Source: Pantoea sp. GD03673
Lineage (GTDB): Bacteria; Pseudomonadota; Gammaproteobacteria; Enterobacterales; Enterobacteriaceae
Assembly: GCF_029844725.1 (NCBI RefSeq)
Contig: NZ_JAOCKJ010000004.1
Location: 372,001 to 436,000, forward strand
Reading direction: 5' to 3'
DNA length: 64,000 nucleotides
Shown: positions 1 through 8,076 of the stretch, one piece after another
How the letters are laid out: every line of letters begins with the position of its first letter
Position numbering within the stretch: the first letter of the stretch is position 1
Notes under the pieces: model-generated
The model's input: only the letters and a program-made list of their open reading frames with translations
The model's database searches: none
Told to the model about the DNA's origin: nothing
Translations under genes and position numbers: made by a program

Positions 1-1
1 G

Positions 2-457
2 CTGCTGCGCAAAAGCCTGGGGTCACTGCCGGTGGTGCCGCTGACGCTGGAAAATCCGATTGAACTGACGCTGACCGAATGGGTGCGTTCGGGCGACCTG
101 CCCGCCGGTTTCGCCCTGATGGATGAAGCGGAGTTAAAAGCGCTGCTGGAAGATGGCGGCGTCATTCGCTGCAAGAAACAGGATCTGGTGTGTGATGAGA
201 TCGCAAACCATATCGAAGCGGGCAAGCTGGTGACCAAACTGGCACTCGACTGGCAGGAGCGCATTCAGTTCATGCTGGCCGATGACGGTTCAGTAAAACG
301 TCTGAAGTTCAGCGATACGCTGCGTGACCAGAACGACGATATTGACCGCGAAGACTTCGCACAGCGCTTTGATGCGGACTTTATTCTGATGACCAGCGAA
401 CTGGCCGCCCTGACCAGCAGTCTGGTTGAAGCGTTAGGCGGCGAAGCCCAGCGTTAA
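2..457 (+). CDS. rdgC: RdgC nucleoid-associated DNA-binding protein (3' part)
   Basis: This is the C-terminal 151 residues of RdgC; the start lies before the window. The reading frame is open from base 2 and matches RdgC closely by eye ([18 protein letters not shown] at the left edge, and an ending in LGGEAQR as in the E. coli protein). RdgC is known to bind double-stranded DNA as a ring-shaped dimer and to antagonise RecA. Its position at the end of the ppnP/aroM/aroL/proC block matches E. coli gene order, although ppnP and aroM here run convergent to it. A GC-rich hairpin follows the stop codon. Confidence 0.96.
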   Translation: MLRKSLGSLPVVPLTLENPIELTLTEWVRSGDLPAGFALMDEAELKALLEDGGVIRCKKQDLVCDEIANHIEAGKLVTKLALDWQERIQFMLADDGSVKRLKFSDTLRDQNDDIDREDFAQRFDADFILMTSELAALTSSLVEALGGEAQR

Positions 458-466
458 TCAATAATA

Positions 467-485
467 GGGCGGCGCTGTTCCGCCC
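467..485 (+). terminator. Hairpin after rdgC
   Basis: A perfect 6-bp stem GGGCGG/CCGCCC with a 7-nt loop lies 9 nt after the rdgC stop, followed by a short T-rich stretch. It is a plausible terminator. The next promoter (sigma-28 type) begins at its right edge. Confidence 0.55.
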
Positions 486-512
486 TGAAGTTTTGGCCCA
501 CTTTGCCGATAA
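486..512 (+). promoter_or_regulatory. Sigma-28 (FliA) promoter for the secreted protein gene at 541
   Basis: TGAAGTTT, 11 nt, GCCGATAA. This matches the known flagellar class 3 consensus TAAAGTTT-N11-GCCGATAA at 15 of 16 positions with exact spacing. The predicted start of transcription is about 20 nt before the ATG at 541, leaving room for the AAAGGA ribosome binding site. No other gene lies between. Confidence 0.8.
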
Positions 513-540
513 CCGGTTCTTTGGTAAAGGACTTCCACCC

Positions 541-1953
541 ATGACCCGCTTATTACGGTACCTATTTTTATTCTGCACTCTGTCGCTTCTGTCACTCTCT
601 GCACGCAGCCAGCCCGCCTCGGATGATCCGCCCAGCGTCAGCCGTTTCGATGCCGTACGCATCAATGATCGCCTGAATGTGATGATAGCTATTCCCGGTA
701 AAAACGGAGGCGCAATGCAGATCTGGCAGGCTTTTGATTGCAAAAAGCCTTATTCCGAAGCACTTTACCGCCACATGGTCGATGCAGAAGGCAACCCACA
801 AGGCCGTTTTTATGGCAATGAGTATGACCGCTACAGCGCACCTCAGCCTGGCCCCAATCAGGATCCGGCTGTTCTGAAAAAAATCTGCGCATTGCCAGAA
901 CAATCAGTGACCTGGGAAAAAATCGACTCGACTGATAAATATGGCGCTACGACGCTGATTGACGTTGCCAGCCTGAAACGTGAGGGAGATAAATTGCGGG
1001 TCCGGGTCGGCACCGATTACGCAGCCAGCGATTTCGATCCGCCCTTTGATGCGCCCTACAGCCTGAAGGTTGAAAATTACCGTTTTAACTGCGCAACTGG
1101 TGTCAGTACACCTTTGTCCATGTTTGATATTGATGACAAAGGTTACGTGACCGATTCGCTGGATGGAGGCCAACTGGCGCGCCGTAAAGCTGATTTTGCT
1201 CTGACACCACTGCTACAAAAAACCTTTGCTCAACTCTGTACGCTGCCAGATATGAAGAAATTTCATGCGCTGGGGCGCTTCAAATCCGCATCGCATAAAT
1301 CTTCCGGTGCGACGGCACAGCATATGCTACCCGACCTGAATGGCAATCCGGCCTCGGTGCTGGCCGCCGTCCCGCTTGATCCTGCACTGCAGCAGCAGCT
1401 GAAAACTCTGGTTCATCCCTGGGCCACGCCGCGTTTTCGCCAGCTCAGCTGGGTTGAAAATGGCCGAAAAAGTCACGTCAGCGTTCAGATGGTGGCGGAT
1501 GAGTCGGGCTTTATTCGCAAGCTGGAGGATTACGGTCTCTGGAAAGTGCAGCGTCTGACGATTGCCAATGATATTCAGCTCGCCTTTGCCATGTCGATTT
1601 CCTATTCCCCTTCGCGCTTAAAACAGCTTAGCTCGACGCTGCGTTATCCGCTTATCGCCGGACAGCACTATCAGAACGACATGGTGAGTGAGGGTAGCGT
1701 GGAAAAAGATGAGGAAAGTCATCAGCGGGAAACCTGTGCTGTCTCCAGCGGTGGTGACGCGCGGGAGATTAACCCAGCATTTAGCGGACGTTATCTGAAG
1801 GTGGCCTGTACCATCGCGACAGACAAACAGCCTGTCACCATCATAGAGAGTGCCTGGCTTGAAGACCTGCGGGTTTTAGCACCACTAAGGGCAAAAACAG
1901 GTGATAAACCGATGGACACTATCACCCTGAGTGATGTGAAGATTATTCGCTAG
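541..1953 (+). CDS. Secreted protein of unknown function, probable flagellar-regulon member
   Basis: 470 residues with an N-terminal signal peptide (MTRLLRYLFLFCTLSLLSLSA then RSQPA, likely cleaved near residue 22), so periplasmic or exported. I recognise no family. Several cysteines are spread through the chain (for example in FDCKKPY, FNCATG, QLCTLP and ETCAVSS), compatible with periplasmic disulfides, and there are no further membrane segments. The ATG at 541 is chosen over the upstream TTG at 493 because it has AAAGGA at proper spacing and begins the signal peptide, and because the sigma-28 promoter lies inside the longer form. The promoter suggests expression with motility genes. A bidirectional terminator follows the stop. 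Confidence 0.85.
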   Translation: MTRLLRYLFLFCTLSLLSLSARSQPASDDPPSVSRFDAVRINDRLNVMIAIPGKNGGAMQIWQAFDCKKPYSEALYRHMVDAEGNPQGRFYGNEYDRYSAPQPGPNQDPAVLKKICALPEQSVTWEKIDSTDKYGATTLIDVASLKREGDKLRVRVGTDYAASDFDPPFDAPYSLKVENYRFNCATGVSTPLSMFDIDDKGYVTDSLDGGQLARRKADFALTPLLQKTFAQLCTLPDMKKFHALGRFKSASHKSSGATAQHMLPDLNGNPASVLAAVPLDPALQQQLKTLVHPWATPRFRQLSWVENGRKSHVSVQMVADESGFIRKLEDYGLWKVQRLTIANDIQLAFAMSISYSPSRLKQLSSTLRYPLIAGQHYQNDMVSEGSVEKDEESHQRETCAVSSGGDAREINPAFSGRYLKVACTIATDKQPVTIIESAWLEDLRVLAPLRAKTGDKPMDTITLSDVKIIR

Positions 1954-1960
1954 AAAAAAA

Positions 1961-1975
1961 GGCCGCTTAGCGGCC
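1961..1975. terminator. Bidirectional terminator between the secreted protein gene and ppnP
   Basis: GGCCGC TTA GCGGCC is flanked by A7 on the left and T6 on the right, so it can end transcription from either side. It serves the convergent pair at 541-1953 (+) and ppnP (-). Confidence 0.9.
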
Positions 1976-1980
1976 CTTTT

Positions 1981-2277
1981 TTAGTCTTTATCTTTCAGGT
2001 AACGGCAGAGATAAGAACTTGGCTCGCCAACCTGCAGATGAAATTCGCTGTGGCCCGGCACGTTAAATACCGAACCCGCTTCAAACCATTTCCACTCGGT
2101 CTCACCTGGCAGCAGCACTTTAAGCGAGCCGCTGACCACGGTCATCTCTTCCGGCTGGCCGGTACCAAATGTGTATTCACCTTCAGCCATTACACCCACG
2201 CTGGCACGGCCGGTGCTCGCACTGTCAAAACCGATAGATTTAACTTTTCCGTCAAAATACTCACTTACATTGAGCAT
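1981..2277 (-). CDS. ppnP: Pyrimidine/purine nucleoside phosphorylase PpnP (YaiE)
   Basis: 98 residues. By eye it is highly similar to E. coli PpnP/YaiE ([53 protein letters not shown]). The family is a single small cupin barrel that phosphorolyses diverse nucleosides to free base and ribose-1-phosphate, used in nucleoside salvage. The start at MLNVSEYF is chosen to match the family; an in-frame ATG six codons upstream is less likely. In E. coli it neighbours aroM and rdgC as here. It has its own intergenic region of about 95 bp, so it is probably transcribed separately from aroM. Confidence 0.95.
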   Translation of the reverse strand: MLNVSEYFDGKVKSIGFDSASTGRASVGVMAEGEYTFGTGQPEEMTVVSGSLKVLLPGETEWKWFEAGSVFNVPGHSEFHLQVGEPSSYLCRYLKDKD

Positions 2278-2372
2278 AATAGTTCTCCAGAGCACATGTT
2301 GTGTGTCAGGCAGTGTAGAAGGGAACCTGCTGATCTGTCACGCGAAATGATGGCGGTTTGTGATCGCCTGCG

Positions 2373-3050
2373 TCAGGGCAGCAGCTCCGCCGCCAGTCGG
2401 GCCACCAGCTGATTAGAGAGCAGAACCGGCACACCCAGCCGCTGCTGTAACACTGCCTGATGCTGCTGGTGATATCCCATGCAGTCCAGCACCACCAGCG
2501 CTGCGCCCTGCGCTTTCAGACTGTCTGCAGCATCAAAGAAGGCTGCCGGATCGCCCTGATAAGGACTGGCAACCGCATAGCAGGGTTGCCCGGGCAGTTT
2601 CTTCCATTTGCCCGCCTGCTCAACAATCTGCTCCTCAACCGGCACCACAATCCCGACCCGCTGCTGCTGCACGAGGGCGCAGATAAGCGGAGGAATGATG
2701 CGATCCGGCTCCAGCAGGATCGCACGCCGGGTAACGAGCTGGCTGAATTCACCGGTGCAGAGCAGCAGAATGGTGTCGTACCCCATCTGCTCCAGCGTGC
2801 TGATTTTACGCTGTAATCCCTGCTCGACTTTTGGCGCGGACAGCCGCACCTGTTCCCCATTCTGTAACCGCGATACCAGAACCCTTTCGCCCGCTGCTGG
2901 CGCGAAGCGTGCGGCGATATCAGCCACGCTGAGTCCATCCAGCAAACCGGCATGATCGGTCACCGCATCCGGCAGATGCTGACGCAGTAATGGCAGAATA
3001 TCGCTGCGCGGTGACTGCCCAATGGTGAGCGTCGCCAGTGATTTCGCCAT
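2373..3050 (-). CDS. aroM: AroM family protein
   Basis: 225 residues, like E. coli AroM, with the shared motifs TIGQSPR near the N-terminus, EPDRIIPPL, GIVVPVEEQ, VLDCMGYHQQH and the ending RLAAELLP. AroM has no established biochemical role; the fold is related to Asp/Glu racemase-type proteins. The start MAKSLATLTIGQ is chosen because it lies 1 bp after the stop of the DUF1177 gene (TGAGATG), indicating translational coupling. In E. coli aroM follows yaiA, while here it is the last gene of an OPT transporter / DUF1177 / aroM operon. This suggests a role in using an imported peptide or amino-acid-like substrate (inference). Confidence 0.92.
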   Translation of the reverse strand: MAKSLATLTIGQSPRSDILPLLRQHLPDAVTDHAGLLDGLSVADIAARFAPAAGERVLVSRLQNGEQVRLSAPKVEQGLQRKISTLEQMGYDTILLLCTGEFSQLVTRRAILLEPDRIIPPLICALVQQQRVGIVVPVEEQIVEQAGKWKKLPGQPCYAVASPYQGDPAAFFDAADSLKAQGAALVVLDCMGYHQQHQAVLQQRLGVPVLLSNQLVARLAAELLP

Positions 3051-3051
3051 C

Positions 3052-3984
3052 TCAGTGATTCCGGTGACGCAGATGCGCCAGGCTGCCATAGAGCGAAATC
3101 AGCCGCGCATACTCTTCGGCATCGTAGAAGTGACAGGTTCCACGACCAAACTCCTTCGCCACCTCGATAGCAAATTTCGCCGCTGCCGCAATGTCCACTT
3201 CATGACTGGCCCCGGTTCCGCAGCCCGGCACCACCGACTCAGCTGTGATGGCCACACCCACCACCGGGACATCGGTGGCGGTTGAGGGTTGGAGGATACT
3301 GTTGAGGTGATAAACCCCATTGCCGTAAGGCGTAATATCCTGCGTGGTAACAGGGAATGTCACCGCCGGACGGCCGCTGGTCATCTCCATGATGCGCAGC
3401 AAATCTTCTGACACCCGCAGGATGTAGCCCTCTTTTACCGTCGGCGACAGGGCAAATCCTTTGTGATTGATGATGCGGTTACCTTTGGTGGTATCGATCG
3501 ACAGAATCGCATCCACGTTTGCCACCACTTCATTGTCATTCATGGTGACATCATCAATCGGTGAATCCATAAAATCGACCGGCTGATGCGGCCGTGTCGG
3601 CGCATCAGGACAGATATGGGTCGTGATAATAACGTCGCCTGCGAGCCTGTCGCCTTTGCTCTGCATCTGCGCCAGCTTAAGCGCGCTGGCGATTGCCGCT
3701 ATCGCACCATCCGCATCCGATACCAAACCGATACGGCCTGGACGGGCACCAATGCCCCCCAGGCGACCAATAATGCCCAGCGTTGGTGCCGTGCCGCCGC
3801 CTGATTTACCCTGCGTACCAGGGATATCAACGCGCACAAAATCCGTACGCCCTTTGGGTCCGGTGACGCGGGTAAAGCGGGCCACAACATCAGGATAGGC
3901 AGCGAACAGATCCACGACCTGCTGCCCGTCAATGTGGGCGCTGTCCAGTAACTCAAAAACCGCCAGGGTCTGCTGCAAGCTCAT
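3052..3984 (-). CDS. DUF1177 family protein
   Basis: 310 residues, no signal peptide. It resembles the DUF1177 family (DGVSVADIAARFAP-type AroM partners): it has Gly-rich stretches (GKSGGGTAPTLGIIGRLGGIGARPGRIGLVSDADGA), an acidic and histidine-containing segment (THICPDAPTRPHQPVDFMDSP), VVPGCGTGASHEVDIA and a C-terminal FYDAEEYARLI. The His/Asp-rich conserved blocks would suit a metal-dependent hydrolase, but no activity is known to me. It lies between the OPT transporter (10-bp gap) and aroM (1-bp gap), so the three are one operon. The family name is assigned from memory of the motif pattern, not from a search. Confidence 0.75.
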   Translation of the reverse strand: MSLQQTLAVFELLDSAHIDGQQVVDLFAAYPDVVARFTRVTGPKGRTDFVRVDIPGTQGKSGGGTAPTLGIIGRLGGIGARPGRIGLVSDADGAIAAIASALKLAQMQSKGDRLAGDVIITTHICPDAPTRPHQPVDFMDSPIDDVTMNDNEVVANVDAILSIDTTKGNRIINHKGFALSPTVKEGYILRVSEDLLRIMEMTSGRPAVTFPVTTQDITPYGNGVYHLNSILQPSTATDVPVVGVAITAESVVPGCGTGASHEVDIAAAAKFAIEVAKEFGRGTCHFYDAEEYARLISLYGSLAHLRHRNH

Positions 3985-3994
3985 GCTTTATCCT

Positions 3995-5551
3995 TTATTT
4001 TTTGCTGCTGGCAAACAGCGAATGAAAGAAGCTGTAGAGGGCATCACCGGCAATAAAACCTGCCGCCATGACCTCCATAGGCGAGCGGCCCCGTTCGCCC
4101 CAGATGCGAATAATCACAATGCGTAAGGCGATCCCCACCACTACCGCCCAGCCCGCCATCGCGTTATTAATTAATAAACCGGTGGCGAGCAGGACGCCCA
4201 ACTGGCGTTTCGGCCCGCCAGTCAACTGGATAATGGCCCCCGGAATCGCCCACATCAGCAGGTTTCCGGCGATACCGGGTTCAGCACCTGCCTGAATCGT
4301 TTTGGCATAAACCCGCGCCACCGGCGGCAGCAGATTGTCGGCAAAGAAAAGGGTATGCGCGTACCAGACCAGGGGAATGGACACCACAAAGGCGATCATT
4401 GCCGCGATGAGCTGGACACGACGTCCCCACAACTCCTGCTGCAGATCGGCACCGTTTCCGCGCAGGATAAAGCCCGCCTTCAGGTCATAGCCCATGTCAG
4501 CAAACGCCGGGCCGGTGGCGGCAGTAAAGCCGCACAGCAGGCAGAGCGCCAGCGGTGGAAAGCCGAGCAGAATGCCGATAATCAGCGTAATCAGCGCCAC
4601 GGCAAAAGCCGGGAACCAGCCGGAGTGCATGGCGGCAATGCCGACAATAAGTTCATGGGCGAATGCGGCAAAAGCCGCATAGAGCACAAACAGCAGCAGC
4701 ATCGCGATGCCCATCTCACTCCACAGGCCGCCCATCAGCGCCAGCAGCGCCGAGATCACGACATACCCCACGCTGCCAAAACCCAGCGCCCGCTGCACTT
4801 CATTGCCGTTGCGGCTCACCATCAGCGCATCATTTTTACGGCTGCGGATGACCATCACCACCTGAATCAGCGCCACCAGACCGGCACCGACCATGACCCC
4901 GTGCGGAATATAGAGCGCATTAATATCAATACCGGCTACCGGTTGCGCGTAGGCGCGCAGCAGAAAACCGATGCCGAGCATCGCCAGCGCCCAGATATTG
5001 CCAATGAAGGCGGTGCCAAAAGCGGACATCGGAATCTTCAGCATGGCACCGACAATACCACCCGCAATGCCCGCCACCAGCAGCCATGCCTGGCGTCCGC
5101 CTTTATCGCCCGCTTTGATCGCTTATGCTGCCGCCACGCCGGGTGGCCATGCATTGCTGGCCGGAAAGACGCGGGTATCGAACAGCCGATAAAGCAGCCA
5201 GGCATCCAGCAGCATCGCGGCACTGACGCCACAGAACAGCGGCAGCACCAGCTGAGGCTCACCCAGCGCCCAGGGCACGGCAATGGGCATCAGCAGACTG
5301 TTCGCCGCCCCGAAGGTCGCTGACGAGATAGCGGTCTGCGCCAGGTTCTGGATTTCAATCGAACGATAACGGCGAAATGCCTGCAGCGGAATTCGCGCCA
5401 GCAGCATGGCAAACAGCGCGCCGATAATTGAGGTGTTTGGCGTTACGCCAATGGTGGTAATCAGCTGAATGCCGATAATGGCACCCGCGATGGAAAGAAA
5501 AATTAAAACCAGTGCTACGCCAACGTGCTTAATCGGATTTACCCGTTCCAT
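3995..5551 (-). pseudogene. OPT family oligopeptide transporter, interrupted by an in-frame stop
   Basis: The frame runs from an ATG at 5551 (MERVNPIKHVGVALV) through about 518 codons to 3995, but a TAA at 5123-5125 splits it. The upstream part has 142 codons (5123-5551). The downstream part (3995-5122) stays in the same frame, with a possible GTG restart at 5077. Both parts are rich in membrane helices and the joined protein has the length and style of prokaryotic OPT transporters, which import oligopeptides or metal chelates. Because no frame change is needed, one base change explains the break (for example GAA to TAA). It may be a true recent pseudogene, a sequencing error, or a gene expressed in two pieces. 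It is first in the operon with DUF1177 and aroM. Confidence 0.75.
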
Positions 5552-5771
5552 ATGTCCCCGCCAGTCCTTGTTCAGAAGAAATGAAATAACGCCCGCCCGC
5601 CTGCTGGCAGGTTTACGCCGGTTTTCTGTTTCACTGATCTGATACGTGCCGCATTTCAACAGCCATTGCAGGCAGACGTCGCCCCGGATGTAAACCGATA
5701 CAGGAGACAGGGGGAGACGAACACAGGCAACCGGGTTGCTGCGTACAACGTGACGATCAGATTGAAAGAAA

Positions 5772-5787
5772 AAGGCCCGAAGGCCTT
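5772..5787 (-). terminator. Terminator after the iclR-type gene
   Basis: AAGGCC CGAA GGCCTT is followed on the minus strand by a T-rich tract. It lies about 50 nt beyond the stop codon of the regulator at 5838-6590, suggesting the regulator is not simply cotranscribed with the OPT operon. Confidence 0.75.
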
Positions 5788-5837
5788 GGTTTTCCCTGGT
5801 GTGGCGAAAATATTACGCCGATAAAATCGTGGTGAAG

Positions 5838-6590
5838 TTACGCGCCATATTTTTCGGTCATCTCTGTGGCCGTTGCACGTAATGCTTCAAGGAGCGCTGG
5901 CGGGAAACCCGGTTCAGTCTCCAGTGACAAAAACGACAGGCAGAGTGCCACCGTTTCGCCATGATGTTTGTTATGAACAATGACCGACAGCGAGCTGATG
6001 CCGGGCAACGATTCATTGCGGGCCAGTGACCAGCCGTGCTGGCGAATGTCGGCCAGACTCGCACAGAGCGCCTCTGGGCTTTGGGGCGAGTTCGCCGGGC
6101 CAGCCTGCCAGTGATCATGAAAGCGCGCCAGGACCTCTTCGTCACTGAGCTGCGCTAACAGCGCCCGACCGGTTGAGGTCGCGGCAGCAGGCATTCGGCT
6201 GCCCGGCGGTGTGACCATCTGCGTAAAGTGACGCCCATGAAACATGCGCATAACTAATACTTCACGCCCATCAAGCTTCGACACGTATCCCATACAGCCG
6301 GTCTTCGCAGCCAGCCTGACCATCGGCGCTGAAACACTGTCAACCAGCGGTGCCGAAAGATAATGTCCGGCGGCGGCCAGCAACACGCGACCAATATGAT
6401 AACCCCGCGTGTCCGCATCCCGCTCCAGCAGCCCCTGACTTTCCATCGTGGCCAGCAGACGCGAAACGGTGCTCTTCGGCAGCGCCAGCGCCTCAACGAC
6501 CTCACTGAATGAGAGACCGACATGTCCCTGCGTCACGCCTTTATGCTGAAACAAACGGAGTACGGCAGCGGCATTTTCAAGTGTGGTCAT
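5838..6590 (-). CDS. IclR family transcriptional regulator
   Basis: 250 residues with the IclR layout: an N-terminal winged helix (LENAAAVLRLF, then the recognition segment LALPKSTVSRLLATMESQGLLERD) and a C-terminal ligand-sensing domain (GCMGYVSKLDGREVLVMRM, TSTGRALLAQLSDEEV, GISSLSVIVHNKHHGE). IclR proteins bind short inverted repeats and respond to small metabolites. The start MTTLENAA at 6590 is preferred; an ATG 12 codons upstream would place the operator inside the gene. Palindromes just upstream suggest autoregulation. By position it is the likely regulator of the OPT/DUF1177/aroM operon immediately downstream (inference). Confidence 0.9.
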   Translation of the reverse strand: MTTLENAAAVLRLFQHKGVTQGHVGLSFSEVVEALALPKSTVSRLLATMESQGLLERDADTRGYHIGRVLLAAAGHYLSAPLVDSVSAPMVRLAAKTGCMGYVSKLDGREVLVMRMFHGRHFTQMVTPPGSRMPAAATSTGRALLAQLSDEEVLARFHDHWQAGPANSPQSPEALCASLADIRQHGWSLARNESLPGISSLSVIVHNKHHGETVALCLSFLSLETEPGFPPALLEALRATATEMTEKYGA

Positions 6591-6597
6591 GTTACGT

Positions 6598-6622
6598 GTT
6601 CCACTATATGGAACTGAGTTCC
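6598..6622. promoter_or_regulatory. Overlapping inverted repeats, probable IclR-type operator
   Basis: Two nested perfect palindromes share a half-site: GTTCCA-N5-TGGAAC (6598-6614) and GGAAC-TGA-GTTCC (6610-6622). They end 8 nt upstream of the IclR-type start codon. IclR family operators are typically of the TGGAA/TTCCA type, so autorepression is likely. Confidence 0.7.
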
Positions 6623-6626
6623 TCAA

Positions 6627-6933
6627 TTGGTGTGACGAAAATAAAACGTCGCGCTTAATCGGTCAAGCGACAATTCATCTCACGCAGGAATCGACAGCAG
6701 AGAAAATAACGTAAAAAAAATAATTAGCGGGGCTTTATTTTGCGACGCAAAGAGAGTGCAGAACAGAAGCGCGAGCAGAAAGCCTGTAACAAGAAATCTG
6801 CGTCATTTTCGCTTCTTTAATAATCAGATTGAAAGGGGGGGACAACGCGGCGTGGGACTGAAACCGCTTCAGGCAGGAAAAAAGCGCTCAGGGGCGGGCA
6901 TGACAGGCTGGCGTCCCTGCCAGCAGCAAAGCT
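6627..6933. other. Intergenic region without a recognised gene
   Basis: About 300 bp between yaiA and the IclR-type gene. It contains A/T-rich stretches near 6710-6740 and a G7 run near 6835, and a weak GCTGGC/GCCAGC hairpin at 6907-6924 just past the yaiA stop. The promoter of the IclR-type gene should lie at its left end. I see no convincing coding sequence. Confidence 0.5.
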
Positions 6934-7125
6934 TTACTCTTTTTCCACATCCTCGTAACGCTCTTTAGCGTCACGCGCTTCTTCTTCCGTTTCATGCTCG
7001 CTGATTAATGAATTCGGTTTGGGGTGATCAGCACGCAATTCGTAGGAGGTTACTTTATTACCCTCAGGACCCTTTTCAACGGGCACAACTTTCGCTTCAC
7101 GGGGGTATGGTGGTCTGGTCGGCAT
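6934..7125 (-). CDS. yaiA: YaiA family small protein
   Basis: 63 residues, the same size as E. coli YaiA, with the shared stretches [11 protein letters not shown] and [16 protein letters not shown] and the ending RYEDVEKE. It is soluble and highly charged, and its function is unknown. The start is set by homology and by AGAGGGACACAG ahead of the ATG; an upstream in-frame start at 7179 is not supported. In E. coli aroL and yaiA form one TyrR/TrpR-controlled unit. Here the gap to aroL is about 110 bp and cotranscription is plausible. Confidence 0.93.
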   Translation of the reverse strand: MPTRPPYPREAKVVPVEKGPEGNKVTSYELRADHPKPNSLISEHETEEEARDAKERYEDVEKE

Positions 7126-7236
7126 ACTGTGTCCCTCTTGTCTGAAAAACATTCCACAGGACAGGCTGCTGCCTGTCATAAGATCAGTATAGACAATGCC
7201 ATCTTAAGCGGAGCCAAAGCGGGAAAAATCTGAGGG

Positions 7237-7761
7237 TTAGCTGGCGCGCGCCAGAGAGAGAGAAAGCAGAATCTCTTCCACCACGCATTCAGGTGCCTGC
7301 ATGGCATTCACCTGATGATGGGCTGCGGCCTGGTAGAGATGTGCGCGCTCACGCAGCACATCACTCATCTCATCCGCAATCGGACGTCCGGTCAGGGTCG
7401 GACGCTGGGCCGCTTCCGGTTCACTTTCCAGCCGCTCTGCCAGCACCTCAGGCGATGCGCTGAGCCAGATCACCTGGCCCTGCTCCTGCATGAAACGGCA
7501 GTTTTCTTCAGCCAGAATCATACCGCCACCGGTGGCAATCACGGTTCCGGGTGCCGTCACCGCTTTAAGCGATTCCGTTTCACGAGCGCGGAAGCCTTCC
7601 CAGCCTTCTGCCGCAACAATCTCGGCCACGCTGCGCTGCGTGCTGAGTTGCAGATGGTGGTCGGTATCCGTGAAGGCGTAGCCCAGCGCCTGCGACAACG
7701 CTTCGCCGACCGTGGTTTTGCCGCAACCGCGAGCGCCAATCAAAAAGATGGGTAGTGACAT
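7237..7761 (-). CDS. aroL: Shikimate kinase II
   Basis: 174 residues. It phosphorylates shikimate to shikimate-3-phosphate in the chorismate pathway, using ATP in the cytoplasm. Visible elements are the Walker A motif GARGCGKT at about residues 9-16, the shikimate-binding FTDTDHHLQ region, FRARE, ATGGGMIL and the LID/adenine region RPTLTGRPIADEM. Paralogue choice (aroL rather than aroK) rests on the yaiA-aroL-yaiI context. I could not identify convincing TyrR boxes upstream by eye. Confidence 0.95.
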   Translation of the reverse strand: MSLPIFLIGARGCGKTTVGEALSQALGYAFTDTDHHLQLSTQRSVAEIVAAEGWEGFRARETESLKAVTAPGTVIATGGGMILAEENCRFMQEQGQVIWLSASPEVLAERLESEPEAAQRPTLTGRPIADEMSDVLRERAHLYQAAAHHQVNAMQAPECVVEEILLSLSLARAS

Positions 7762-7919
7762 CAGGGCCGTTCCTCCGCCTGACCGCGCGATGCGGCTGCA
7801 TGGTTAGCTTAATAATGCGACGCATAATAACTGGAAATTATTAAGGCCTCCACCCGTCAGGCACGATTTACGCATTTTCGTTCCCTGAACAGCAATAATC
7901 TTCATGTTTTCAAGGAGAA

Positions 7920-7973
7920 ATGCATGCACGTTTTGTGCATCAGTGCGGTAACGGAGCGATAAAAGCGGCGTAA
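7920..7973 (+). other. Possible 17-codon leader ORF with palindrome
   Basis: AAGGAG lies 4 nt before an ATG that opens a 17-codon frame ending at 7973, about 100 bp before the DUF2076 gene. A perfect repeat ATGCAC-N5-GTGCAT occupies 7924-7940 inside it. It could be a leader peptide or an operator. It is too short to judge coding potential. Confidence 0.2.
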
Positions 7974-8076
7974 AACAGCGGCCGGAAGAGGCTGGCAATA
8001 TTTGCTTACCGCCGCAATTTTACTTTTCACACTGGCGCCCACATATACTGATAACAATCGCCACAGGAGAGACATC

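Noticed and set aside
4355-5323. 322-codon plus-strand frame over the OPT gene
   Set aside because: Extremely His/Gln/Arg-rich and repetitive in composition, as expected for the antisense of a hydrophobic membrane protein.
5817-5824. GCCGATAA on the plus strand near the IclR gene end
   Set aside because: No -35 match and no plus-strand gene downstream.
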